From Bacteroidota bacterium (GTDB taxonomy: Bacteria > Bacteroidota > Bacteroidia > Bacteroidales > CAIXZF01): a stretch of DNA of 64,000 nt. The stretch spans positions 62,001 to 126,000 of the forward strand of contig JAKLIX010000011.1 of NCBI GenBank assembly GCA_022709385.1. The letters run 5' to 3'. The position numbers and the translations under genes were made by a program. Below the pieces are notes generated by a model, which worked only from the letters and a program-made list of their open reading frames with translations, ran no database searches and was not told where the DNA came from. The first letter of the stretch is position 1. Each line of letters opens with the position of its first letter. Shown in pieces: positions 55,729 through 63,717 of the stretch.

Positions 55729-56550
55729 TCAGGGTGAATACGATCCATCCGCATCCCCGTAACAGATCCCTTTCAGGTTTACCGGGTAAGTTGCGCTTCC
55801 GGAAACAACGACCTGGACAGTGGTCAGGTACCAGTCGCCTGCAGGAAATGATGAAATCTGCCCGACAAAACGCTTCGAAGCGCTCAGGGCATCAATGGCA
55901 TTGATGAATCCTGAATTGTCCACATCAGCTGCATTGAGTTTGTAGCCTGTCAGCGGGGTCATGTTGACGAAATGCTTCAGAATCGCAAAGGCATCAGTGG
56001 CGTTTACCCCACCCCATGGCAAGGTTGTGTATGATTCAAGGATATAGGTGCCATCCATCACCTCCGTAAATTGGAAACTGCCGTTCATGTCCGTGTTGGC
56101 TTCATCAATTAAATTATCACCAAGGTCTTTCAACCGAATGCCTGAGTTCGACATGCCACTTGAGAGTCCGTTGGCATAACTGAGTACTCCCTGTATGGTG
56201 CTGCCACCCGGAGACGCGGTGAAGGAACCTACCATACCCATAATTTCGTGAGGCGTACAGACATAAAGGTACTCCCCGGGGATCTGAACAGCATATTCAA
56301 ATACCTGGCTTGAACTGCTTAATATGGCGTCCCAGGCTTCGGCTCCGGAGGGTATTTCTGATGAAGTCGTGGTATGAAAGCCGCTTGTCCAAACCCAGCG
56401 AATGGTATCCCCTACTATGACATTCTCCAGTACCGCTGGTGAAAATGTCAGTCCCTGCTGCATGATTACATGCTTTACAGCCCTGGCCGGCAAAGTGGTC
56501 AACAGATATAAGAAGAATACCGAAAACAGCGTAATGGTAATTTTTTTCAT
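55729..56550 (-). CDS. Exported cupredoxin-dockerin-like protein
   Basis: 273 aa with a signal peptide (cleavage near residue 24). Residues 26-112 form a blue-copper domain with the type 1 ligand set His59, Cys98, His101 and Met106 (segments SGFHTT and YVCTPHEIMGMVG), closest in pattern to plastocyanin/pseudoazurin. Residues 115-175 are a carboxypeptidase-regulatory-like beta domain. Then come a degenerate first dockerin-like half (GGVNATDAFAILKHF) and a canonical second half (DVDNSGFINAIDAL), SFPAGDW, and the tail GDADGSYSP at the very C-terminus. There is no T9SS domain, so it should be periplasmic or reach the surface by another route. The fusion of a copper-electron carrier to a dockerin-like module is unusual. 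Confidence 0.85.
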   Translation of the reverse strand: MKKITITLFSVFFLYLLTTLPARAVKHVIMQQGLTFSPAVLENVIVGDTIRWVWTSGFHTTTSSEIPSGAEAWDAILSSSSQVFEYAVQIPGEYLYVCTPHEIMGMVGSFTASPGGSTIQGVLSYANGLSSGMSNSGIRLKDLGDNLIDEANTDMNGSFQFTEVMDGTYILESYTTLPWGGVNATDAFAILKHFVNMTPLTGYKLNAADVDNSGFINAIDALSASKRFVGQISSFPAGDWYLTTVQVVVSGSATYPVNLKGICYGDADGSYSP

Positions 56551-56897
56551 AATGGTGCTATTTTAATTCAGACCAAATTAAAATAAATTATCAATGCCTG
56601 TCAGGCAAATGGCTGTTAAAAATCTGTTAATGGTAAAAACTGAAAAATGTGTCTGACATCAGACAACGACCCGGTCATTATTAATCCGTGACATTGAAGG
56701 TTAAAAACCAGCGCTAGCACCCACCTTCAGCAAGTGGAAAATCCGGTTACAATAGCTGATTATTCAGGAAATATCACTAAAACCGAAAGAAAACAGGGAT
56801 GCGATTTGTGTCACCAGCATCACCGGCATAGCAGAAAATCCCTAATGATAAAACCCCCGAGGGTCTTCCTCGATGCTGAATTCGTAAACAAGCGCTG
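56551..56897 (-). other. Intergenic stretch upstream of the cupredoxin gene
   Basis: No gene is seen. A small hairpin TGTCTG-ACAT-CAGACA lies at 56650-56665. No -7 box was found in the first hundred bases before the start at 56550. Confidence 0.5.
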
Positions 56898-57482
56898 TCA
56901 ATATGGCGTAAAGCTCCCGTTCACATCTCCGGTGCACAACACCCTGATATTGACGGTTTCGGTGGTACCATCGGTAAGAATGACAGTATGGGTTTCAGAC
57001 ACCCAGTCGGGCCTGCCCGGCGGAGGAACATTTGGGGGCATAAAGGAAGGTATCATATGTATGAAACGACGGACGATGGCCAATTCATCCGCTGAACCCG
57101 GTATTCCACCGCTTCCGTTCACGTCAGCCGCAACCAGGTTGATGCCTGTCAGGGCAGGCGTCATGCCAACGAAATGTCTTACAATCAGGTAGGAATCCAT
57201 TGCATTATAACCGCCTGACTTCTTAGTGACGCTCACTTTCAGTGTGTAGTCTCCCGCCGGCAGGGCATCGAACACAACATCACCGTTACTGTCGGGAGGA
57301 ATCCCGGTGATGAGCACTCCACTCTGGTAGAGTTGAACCAGTGCACTGTCGTGGATCGGGGTCTGGGCTGCATTGGCATAGCTGACATGACAATGAATCG
57401 AAGCCTGTGCAAGAACGCAACTGTTGATTAGCAAAAACCCGGCAAGGGTGATTATCAACTTTTGACCTGACTGAAATTTCAT
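56898..57482 (-). CDS. Small exported protein made almost only of the dockerin-like module
   Basis: 194 aa with a signal peptide (ends CVLAQA). The carboxypeptidase-regulatory-like domain (about 27-85) runs into dockerin-like helices (GGYNAMDSYLIVRHF; then DVNGSGGIPGSADELAIVRRF) with an atypical second loop containing an insertion, then a Pro-rich stretch in place of SFPxGDW, and the tail GDVNGSFTPY at the end. It is the minimal form of the module in this cluster. No T9SS domain and no other domain are seen. It lies 36 bases before the cohesin-like gene's end (same strand). Confidence 0.82.
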   Translation of the reverse strand: MKFQSGQKLIITLAGFLLINSCVLAQASIHCHVSYANAAQTPIHDSALVQLYQSGVLITGIPPDSNGDVVFDALPAGDYTLKVSVTKKSGGYNAMDSYLIVRHFVGMTPALTGINLVAADVNGSGGIPGSADELAIVRRFIHMIPSFMPPNVPPPGRPDWVSETHTVILTDGTTETVNIRVLCTGDVNGSFTPY

Positions 57483-57518
57483 TATCTCTGTTTTAAAAAT
57501 GAATACGACATGGAATTA

Positions 57519-58463
57519 TTACGGAAGATATGAGCGATCCACATCTCCGTTAAACAAGGCTTTCACATTGACGGTCAGGATGGTGAGATTGTCCATCTGG
57601 ATGGGAGGGATATCGAAGACCCAGTCCCCTGAAGGAAAACTGCTTATCAGATCCGTAAAGCGTTTCAACACCGACAAGGCATCTCCGGCATTGACATAGC
57701 CGTTGGCATTGACGTCGGCCGCTGCCAGTGCGAGGCCCTGCAGGAGACTGACTCCCGCAAAGTGCTGCACGATCCTGAGTGCATCAGTGCTGTTTACGGA
57801 ACCCCACGGAAGTGTCGGCACTACCTGAAGCTGATAAGTCCCGGCAGCGGTAACCTGAAAAGAATACTGCCCGTTGTTGTCAGTGACAGCATTGCCGAGC
57901 TCCTGTCCGTTTCCGTCAAGCAGGATGATTTCCACACCGCTGAGAGGCGACTGCAGTAGATTGTCATAAACAAGAACCCCTGAAATCTGTCCTGTTGCGG
58001 GTTGAGAAACCACGGCTCCGCTGACCAGGATCAGTGGTTTCTCACCAGTTTCGCAGTCGCCAATCAGGCATTCATCTGGCAGCGTACTCCAGTTTAACTG
58101 CGTATTGCCGCCCAGGTAGTTAAAATGGACTGAAAAGAGGGTGTCACCGTCGGACAAACCAAAAGGGAACAGGGCAAACCATCCAAAGCGAAACTGGTTG
58201 AAACTCTGGTTACCAAAGTACATCCCGCCCGGATAGGCGGGACTCATGGTAAAGCCTGAATAAGCAAGGACAGTGGTATCATAGCTGAACACCAGGCTGA
58301 TGTTACATACAGAATCGAATTGCATAACTGTTACAGGTATGCTGACCTGCGAACCTGGCTGCGCCAACAAGTTGAGAGGAAGCTTCACACTTAAGGGCTG
58401 TGCTTTGAGTCCGCTTACTAACACACTCATAATGAGGGTAATCCGGAAGAGTTGATGTTTCAT
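57519..58463 (-). CDS. Exported cohesin-like/dockerin-like protein
   Basis: 314 aa from ATG 58463 (a TTG at 58487 is part of the -7 box). After a signal peptide, residues about 20-165 look like a cohesin domain (LNLLAQPGSQVSIPVTVMQF ... SLVFSYDTTVLAYSGF ... GDTLFSVHFNYLG). A carboxypeptidase-regulatory-like domain follows, then dockerin-like helices (WGSVNSTDALRIVQHF; DVNANGYVNAGDALSVLKRF), SFPSGDW and the tail GDVDRSYLP at the C-terminus. It carries both halves of a cohesin-dockerin pair and could polymerise or bind its neighbours. First gene of the four-gene run, with -7 box at 58485-58492. Confidence 0.85.
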   Translation of the reverse strand: MKHQLFRITLIMSVLVSGLKAQPLSVKLPLNLLAQPGSQVSIPVTVMQFDSVCNISLVFSYDTTVLAYSGFTMSPAYPGGMYFGNQSFNQFRFGWFALFPFGLSDGDTLFSVHFNYLGGNTQLNWSTLPDECLIGDCETGEKPLILVSGAVVSQPATGQISGVLVYDNLLQSPLSGVEIILLDGNGQELGNAVTDNNGQYSFQVTAAGTYQLQVVPTLPWGSVNSTDALRIVQHFAGVSLLQGLALAAADVNANGYVNAGDALSVLKRFTDLISSFPSGDWVFDIPPIQMDNLTILTVNVKALFNGDVDRSYLP

Positions 58464-58484
58464 ATAGAAAAAAAATAGAATCGT

Positions 58485-58492
58485 CAAATATA
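58485..58492 (-). promoter_or_regulatory. -7 box for the dockerin-module gene run
   Basis: TATATTTG on the minus strand matches TAnnTTTG, 22 bases before ATG 58463; its last bases (TTG) are a false start codon. Confidence 0.6.
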
Positions 58493-58584
58493 AACTATTT
58501 TACTCCATACAGAACATTTTAAAAAACCTTCAATTTCGGAAATGTACCTGTATGGTCTGGCCCCCCGAAACAATCATAAAGCAC

Positions 58585-59520
58585 TCAATCCTGCCGGCAT
58601 ATAAGCATCTTACCGCAATGTGCGGCCTTATCCGGCATCATCAGTGAAAAGATATAAAGCCCTTGACTGAGGCCACTGCAGTCAATGGTGCAGGTGGTTC
58701 CGGCCATGTTATGTATCTCCCTGATTTTTTGGCCGTAACAATTAAAAACAGACAATGTGGCTCCCTGCAGCAGGTACTTGCTCTGCAGTATTACAACTGA
58801 TGAAGCCGGATTTGGCAGCATGGAAAAGGCGTCATCCAGGTCTTTTTCCTCATGCCCTACCGGCAGATTGCAGCCGGGTCCGATGGCAGGATAGCAGGCT
58901 GTATCATCCAGACTGAAGCAGGTGAGCTGGTACCCGCATTCCAACGGAATCTGAAGCGGTTCTGTCAGTCCCATGTCATGACCTATCCCCTCCAACAGAT
59001 ACTGTGACCATGTGTCACCACTGAGACTGAACTTTTTGCGGTATCCCTGGGGTGTTGGAAAGCTGTCAACAAAGCTGACGTAAACATTGTTGCTGAAGTT
59101 GTTGTATGTCAGGGGCAGGCTATCCCCTGCTTCGAGGTCGAAATCATACAGCAGATGTTCGGCAGTATCTGCAAGTTCCCGGATATACATCTGCTTTCCT
59201 TCCGACCTGAGCAGAAACGACGGCTGGGGATTGATATACCAGTATGTACCGCTGCATCCGGGCGGTACGGGAGGGGCTGACATCCAGAAATAGCTTCCCT
59301 CACCTTTTCGATACATCATTTTATACTGTACCTGCCCGACAAGGGTATCACCGTCTGTAAAGTAATTATAGTCTTCATTTTGAATGCAGTAACCTCCTGT
59401 ATTGCAAATACTTGTGATTCGCCAAACCGGATTGCTGCTGAGGTAGGTGTTCTCCTGGCTGAAGGCCTGCAGGCAGGTGCACGAGGCAAGTAACAGGCTG
59501 AATACGGTTTGATAGTGCAT
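58585..59520 (-). CDS. Secreted T9SS cargo protein, paralogue of the protein at 46976-47920
   Basis: 311 aa with a signal peptide (ends QAFSQ) and a T9SS type A tail (SMLPNPASSVVILQS ... LSQGLYIFSL). The beta-rich middle shares short motifs with the protein at 46976-47920 (GYRKKFSL, LLEGIGHDMGL, CGYQLTCFS). It is a separate unit on the same strand as the dockerin-module run, 121 bases upstream of it. Function unknown. Confidence 0.85.
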   Translation of the reverse strand: MHYQTVFSLLLASCTCLQAFSQENTYLSSNPVWRITSICNTGGYCIQNEDYNYFTDGDTLVGQVQYKMMYRKGEGSYFWMSAPPVPPGCSGTYWYINPQPSFLLRSEGKQMYIRELADTAEHLLYDFDLEAGDSLPLTYNNFSNNVYVSFVDSFPTPQGYRKKFSLSGDTWSQYLLEGIGHDMGLTEPLQIPLECGYQLTCFSLDDTACYPAIGPGCNLPVGHEEKDLDDAFSMLPNPASSVVILQSKYLLQGATLSVFNCYGQKIREIHNMAGTTCTIDCSGLSQGLYIFSLMMPDKAAHCGKMLICRQD

Positions 59521-59882
59521 CTGTCTTGTTTAAATAAATGGTGCAGTTTCTGATCCAGTGATACCGGTAAATAGGGAAATACGTTTTCGCAATCCCATGT
59601 TCTTCCTCTATAGCAGACATGTCAGGGGGACTTTGGTTGTCTGATATACAAGGCTACTGAATCTTAGTGAAAATGCGATGCAATCTTCGGTTATGCCGAC
59701 ACAGAATGGTTTTCCGAAAATATTAGCTACAGCGGTGTACGGCATTACTCATACTAAACAGCTTTGCAGATGCAAACCTGTCAAGTATGAGTTAAGATTC
59801 TTTATACCGATGACTTTGGATGCACATTTTTCGCATTCCTGTGTTTTTTCGGTATTAACCTGACCAAAGCCTACCCACAGGC
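59521..59882. other. Divergent intergenic stretch with a long hairpin
   Basis: No gene is seen between the divergent T9SS cargo and pirin genes. The stretch contains the hairpin at 59747-59792 and, at its right edge, the pirin promoter. No -7 box was found for the minus-strand gene. Confidence 0.5.
59747..59792. repeat. 46-base interrupted hairpin between divergent genes
   Basis: ACTCATACT (59747-59755) pairs with AGTATGAGT (59784-59792); inside, ACAG pairs with CTGT (59758-59761 and 59778-59781) and TTTGC with GCAAA (59763-59767 and 59772-59776). That is 18 pairs in three blocks with small symmetric internal loops. It lies about 110 bases upstream of the pirin promoter. It may be an operator, a structured RNA or a terminator. 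Confidence 0.6.
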
Positions 59883-59912
59883 TTGAAAAGAACGGCCGAT
59901 TCAGTATCTTTG
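59883..59912 (+). promoter_or_regulatory. Promoter for exported pirin
   Basis: TTG at 59883-59885 and TATCTTTG at 59905-59912 are 19 bases apart, matching the Bacteroidota consensus. The start ATG is 32 bases downstream. Confidence 0.75.
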
Positions 59913-59944
59913 CCTTGTTTGATGTTAAATTACCGGGAAAAAAA

Positions 59945-61042
59945 ATGAAAACATCAATTATCCTCACGGTCGTTTGCCTGAGCATTCATTGGAACATTGA
60001 TGCCCAACAACTAAATCCTGACACGATGAAATCACCCGCTATTCTCAGCCTGCAGGCATTGGATTTCCTTTGGCCTGTCGGCGATCCCTTTTTGTTTTGT
60101 GCCCACCACCGGGATGATTATCCGGCAGGAAATTACTCCCTGGGACCTGATGTTTCACTTGACGGACGTAATCTTGGAGAGGATTTCACCCTGAAGGACG
60201 GCTTCCGCATGTACCATGGCGACAGTGTACCCGGCTTCCCCGCGCATCCGCACCGGGGATTTGAAACGGTAACCATTGTGCGGACCGGAATTGTGGACCA
60301 TTCCGATTCCCACGGGCAGGCCGGACGCTACGGTAACGGGGATGTACAATGGATGACGGCAGGTTCGGGCCTGCAGCACAGCGAGATGTTCCCCCTGCTG
60401 AATCCCGGTGGCAGAAACCCGCTCGAATTATTCCAGGTCTGGCTGAATCTCCCGGCGGAAAGGAAAATGGTCCAACCACATTTCAAAATGCTCTGGGCGG
60501 AAGATATTCCGGTGAAAGTGATCAGAGACGCCGCAGGCCGGGAAGTCAGTATCGCCATTATTGCCGGGTCATTCCACGGAACAAAGGCGGCTGATCCAGC
60601 CCCTGATTCCTGGGCAGCATTTCCTGAAAATGAGGTGGCAATCTTTACCATCGATCTTCAGGCAGATGCAACCCTTGAATTTGAGGCAGCCTCCCCCGGC
60701 CTGTTCCGTTGTCTCTATTTCTATGAAGGAGGCGAACTATTGATTGAAGGACAGAAGATACCATCAAAACAAGCGATCCGGCTCCGCTCGGAGATGCCGG
60801 TAGTCATTCAGAATGGTGACAGGCCGGCACATCTTGTCCTCCTCCAGGGGAAAGCTGTCAATGAGCCTGTTGTGCAGTACGGTCCGTTCGTAATGAATAC
60901 GGAGGATGAGATTCGTAAGGCTTTTTCGGATTTCCGTCAGACCCGTTTCGGCGGCTGGCCCTGGCCAAGGCCTGATATGGTTCACCCGCGGGACAAGGGG
61001 CGTTTTGCAAAACACCTGGATGGCAGGGAAGAAGTGAGGTAA
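59945..61042 (+). CDS. Pirin family protein with signal peptide
   Basis: 365 aa from ATG 59945; the apparent TTG at 59915 lies beside the promoter and is rejected. The N-terminus (TSIILTVVCLSIHWNIDAQQ) reads as a signal peptide ending DAQ. The bicupin fold follows with the pirin iron ligands His101, His103 (HPHRGFETVT), His145 and Glu147 (GLQHSEMF). Pirins are usually cytoplasmic (quercetinase-like dioxygenase or regulator); an exported one is uncommon. It is transcribed alone and faces the YjgR-like gene. Confidence 0.9.
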   Translation: MKTSIILTVVCLSIHWNIDAQQLNPDTMKSPAILSLQALDFLWPVGDPFLFCAHHRDDYPAGNYSLGPDVSLDGRNLGEDFTLKDGFRMYHGDSVPGFPAHPHRGFETVTIVRTGIVDHSDSHGQAGRYGNGDVQWMTAGSGLQHSEMFPLLNPGGRNPLELFQVWLNLPAERKMVQPHFKMLWAEDIPVKVIRDAAGREVSIAIIAGSFHGTKAADPAPDSWAAFPENEVAIFTIDLQADATLEFEAASPGLFRCLYFYEGGELLIEGQKIPSKQAIRLRSEMPVVIQNGDRPAHLVLLQGKAVNEPVVQYGPFVMNTEDEIRKAFSDFRQTRFGGWPWPRPDMVHPRDKGRFAKHLDGREEVR

Positions 61043-61069
61043 TCCTGTGGCTGCCAGGGGCTCATTTCC

Positions 61070-62578
61070 CTACCTTCTTTTCCCACCGCTCAGTCCGCCG
61101 AGGATACCCCTGACGAGGGCTCTTGCAATCTGGCTTCCGAGCTGGCGGGTAACCGACTGCCCCATATACTTTGCCATATCACCAAGCATTCCTCCTGCTC
61201 CACCCTGCTTTTGCTTTTCCTCCCTCGCCTGTTGTTTTTCCTCTTTTTCCCTGGTTTCCTGTGCCTTCTGATCCAGGATTTCCTGTTGCTGGCGGGCTAT
61301 TCTTTCAGAAAGGATCTCAAAAGCAGATACTTTATCCACTGATTTCTCATATACGCCGTAGATCAGGGATGAACGCAGTATCGCATCTCTTTCGGCTGAT
61401 GTGACGGGCCCTATCTGTCCCTGGGGCGGCAGGATCAAAGCCCTTTCCACCATTCCGGGGGTTCCTTTTTCGTCAAGGAAAGAAACGAGCGCTTCACCAA
61501 CTCCGAGTTCGGTGATCACCTGCTCTACGTTTAAGGCAGGATTTGGCCGGAATGTTTCAGCTGCAGTCCTGACGGCTTTCTGATCCCTTGGTGTAAACGC
61601 CCTGAGGGCGTGCTGCACTTTATTGCCCAGCTGACCCAGGATCTTATCCGGGATATCAATGGGGTTCTGGGTGCAGAAATAGATACCGACGCCTTTGGAT
61701 CTGATGAGTCTCACCACCTGTTCTATCTTGTCCATGAGAACCTGCGGCGTGTCGGTGAACAGCAGGTGCGCCTCATCGAAGAAAAACACCAGTTTGGGTT
61801 TGTCCAGGTCGCCCACTTCAGGAAGCTGTTCCCACAGTTCCGAAAGCAGATACAGCAGCAGGGTGGCATAGGCTCCCGGAGCCAGCATCAGTTTATCGGC
61901 TGCAAGAATGTTCACCACGCCCCTGCCCCTGTGATCGGTCTGAATGAAGTCAAACACATCGATGGCCGGTTCACCGAAAAAGCCCGCAGCACCCTGGTCC
62001 TCAAGCGCCATCAGTTCCCGCTGGATGGCTCCGATGCTCGCAGCAGAGATATTACCGTATGCAGTGGTGAAGTCAGCCCTGTTGTTGCCCACATACTCCA
62101 GCATTTTCTGAAGGTCTTTCAGGTCGATGAGCAACAATTCATTGTCGTCGGCAATCCGGAAAACAAGCGAAAGCACGCTTGACTGGATATCGTTGAGATT
62201 CAGTAGTCTGCTGAGTAAAACCGGCCCCATTTCCGAAATAGTCGTGCGTAAAGGATGACCCTTTTCAGCGTACATATCCCAGAAGCAAACAGGAAAATTC
62301 TGATAACTGAAGCCTTGAATCCCCATTTTCTGTATCCTTTCCTCAATTTTCGGTTTGGATTCCCCTGGTTTTGAGATGCCGGAGAAGTCCCCTTTGATGT
62401 CGGATACAAAAACAGGGACGCCGATGGAACTGAAGGCTTCGGCCAGCACCTGCAGCGTAACTGTTTTTCCTGTACCGGTGGCCCCGGTGATCAGGCCATG
62501 GCGGTTGGCCATGCGGGGTATGAGCGTGAGATCTTTTTCAGATCTGGCAATCAGTAGTTGGTGGTTTTCTGTGATCAT
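61070..62578 (-). CDS. YjgR/HerA-like ATPase (DUF853)
   Basis: 502 aa of the HerA-FtsK superfamily, like E. coli YjgR. Walker A is GATGTGKTVTLQ (about residue 33), Walker B is KLVFFFDEAHLLF, and the C-terminal arginine region precedes a Gln/Glu-rich coiled part (RIARQQQEILDQKAQETREK) and a Gly-rich tail. HerA-type ATPases translocate DNA or proteins; the role of YjgR is unknown. There is no NurA-like nuclease beside it. A -7 box is at 62605-62612. Confidence 0.92.
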   Translation of the reverse strand: MITENHQLLIARSEKDLTLIPRMANRHGLITGATGTGKTVTLQVLAEAFSSIGVPVFVSDIKGDFSGISKPGESKPKIEERIQKMGIQGFSYQNFPVCFWDMYAEKGHPLRTTISEMGPVLLSRLLNLNDIQSSVLSLVFRIADDNELLLIDLKDLQKMLEYVGNNRADFTTAYGNISAASIGAIQRELMALEDQGAAGFFGEPAIDVFDFIQTDHRGRGVVNILAADKLMLAPGAYATLLLYLLSELWEQLPEVGDLDKPKLVFFFDEAHLLFTDTPQVLMDKIEQVVRLIRSKGVGIYFCTQNPIDIPDKILGQLGNKVQHALRAFTPRDQKAVRTAAETFRPNPALNVEQVITELGVGEALVSFLDEKGTPGMVERALILPPQGQIGPVTSAERDAILRSSLIYGVYEKSVDKVSAFEILSERIARQQQEILDQKAQETREKEEKQQAREEKQKQGGAGGMLGDMAKYMGQSVTRQLGSQIARALVRGILGGLSGGKRR

Positions 62579-62604
62579 ATTGCAGCCTTAGAATTTCCCG
62601 GACC

Positions 62605-62612
62605 AAATATAT
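62605..62612 (-). promoter_or_regulatory. -7 box for YjgR-like gene
   Basis: TATATTTG on the minus strand matches TAnnTTTG, 26 bases before the start codon. Confidence 0.55.
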
Positions 62613-62726
62613 ACATTTCATCAAGCATTCACTGCCATAAAATGGTAAAAAGGTTGTGCCTGCAGCTGGACATAACAACCGAATTACCCTCATTTTTTCG
62701 TATCTTCGCATTGCAATAAGGGATCT

Positions 62727-63035
62727 ATGCAAAACAAAAATCATTCTTTCGGACAGAAGTATCCTGTATATTTCTGGGACTTTAATATTGCACGAATGGA
62801 AAACCATGCCCACAAACGGGTCATCATCGAACGAATCTTTACTTTAGGGGATGTACCCGCAATCAGGGAAATCATCCGTTATTACGGAGAGGAAGAAGTT
62901 GTGAGCACACTTCAGACATTGAACTATCTGGATCCCAAAACATTGAATTTTGCATCCATTGTATTCAACAAACCCTTGAATCAGTTTAAATGTTACCATC
63001 GTACCCGGTCGAAAAAACAACGCTGGAACTCATAA
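62727..63035 (+). CDS. DUF6922-type protein, putative antitoxin
   Basis: 102 aa. The pattern YPVYFWDFNI ... RVIIERIFTLGDVPAIREIIRYYGEEEV ... LNFASIVFN matches DUF6922, a small family found next to AbiEii-type nucleotidyltransferases. It overlaps the following gene by 46 bases, so the two are co-translated. By this context it is the likely antitoxin of a type IV AbiE-like pair; that is inference. The upstream -7-like TATCTTCG (62701-62708) is off-consensus. Confidence 0.8.
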   Translation: MQNKNHSFGQKYPVYFWDFNIARMENHAHKRVIIERIFTLGDVPAIREIIRYYGEEEVVSTLQTLNYLDPKTLNFASIVFNKPLNQFKCYHRTRSKKQRWNS

Positions 63036-63622
63036 TAGCCTTACAAGGACTAAACAGCCTGAAGGAGTTTTACCTGGTTGGAGGTACCGCCCTGGCATTA
63101 CAGCTGAAACACAGGCATTCGCTGGACATTGATTTGTTTTGCAATTTCAATTTCGATAGCGGCACCTTACAGGAACAATTAAAGCAAGAATTTGATATCC
63201 AACTGTTTCACCAGGCTGAAAACACAATACGTGGAAGCATCAATGGCATCAATGTTGACATCATGGCGCACCGTTATCCGTATATTTTCCCACATCTAAG
63301 AATTGATGGGATTGAAACATGCTCCATCCCCGATATTATCGCAATGAAACTGAATGCCATCTCTGCCAGCGGACAACGAATAAAGGATTTTGCGGATATT
63401 TATTTTCTTCTCAGTCAATACACAATAGCAGATATGCTTGGGTTTTACCGGATGAAATACCAGCAGAAGCAAATTAACCATGTACTTAAAAGCCTTGTAT
63501 ATTTTAAAGATGTGAATGAATCAGAATGGCCGTTAGTAATGCCAGGCCATTCATTGCGATGGCAATCCGTTACGAAGAAACTTGAGAAAGCAGTTCTTGA
63601 ATATTTGAGGGAAGAATTTTAG
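62990..63622 (+). CDS. AbiEii/AbiGii-type nucleotidyltransferase, putative toxin
   Basis: 210 aa nucleotidyltransferase of the AbiEii family. The N-terminal core reads GGTALALQLKHRHSLDIDLF, with the GG and the DxD metal motif, and the middle has DIIAMKLNAI followed by RIKDFADIYFL. Members modify tRNA or proteins and cause reversible growth arrest or phage abortive infection. It overlaps the DUF6922 gene. Which end of the pair neutralises the other is not shown by sequence. Confidence 0.88.
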   Translation: MLPSYPVEKTTLELIIALQGLNSLKEFYLVGGTALALQLKHRHSLDIDLFCNFNFDSGTLQEQLKQEFDIQLFHQAENTIRGSINGINVDIMAHRYPYIFPHLRIDGIETCSIPDIIAMKLNAISASGQRIKDFADIYFLLSQYTIADMLGFYRMKYQQKQINHVLKSLVYFKDVNESEWPLVMPGHSLRWQSVTKKLEKAVLEYLREEF

Positions 63623-63690
63623 GCTAAATCCTTCAATGCAAACAAATGTTGCGCAGGCGGAATGCCGTCCACAACTTTGAATAAAAAGTC

Positions 63691-63716
63691 GTTATCGTTG
63701 ATTAACAACGCATAAC
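63691..63716. terminator. Hairpin between converging genes
   Basis: GTTATCGTTG pairs with CAACG-ATAAC (one bulged C) around the loop ATTAA. It lies between the AbiEii stop and the stop of the converging Fib_succ_major gene (two bases away), so it could end both transcripts. There is no T-run. Confidence 0.45.
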
Positions 63717-63717
63717 C

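Noticed and set aside
56734..57192. 152-codon plus-strand open frame
   Set aside because: Most of it is antisense to the module-only exported protein and its content has no protein-like pattern.
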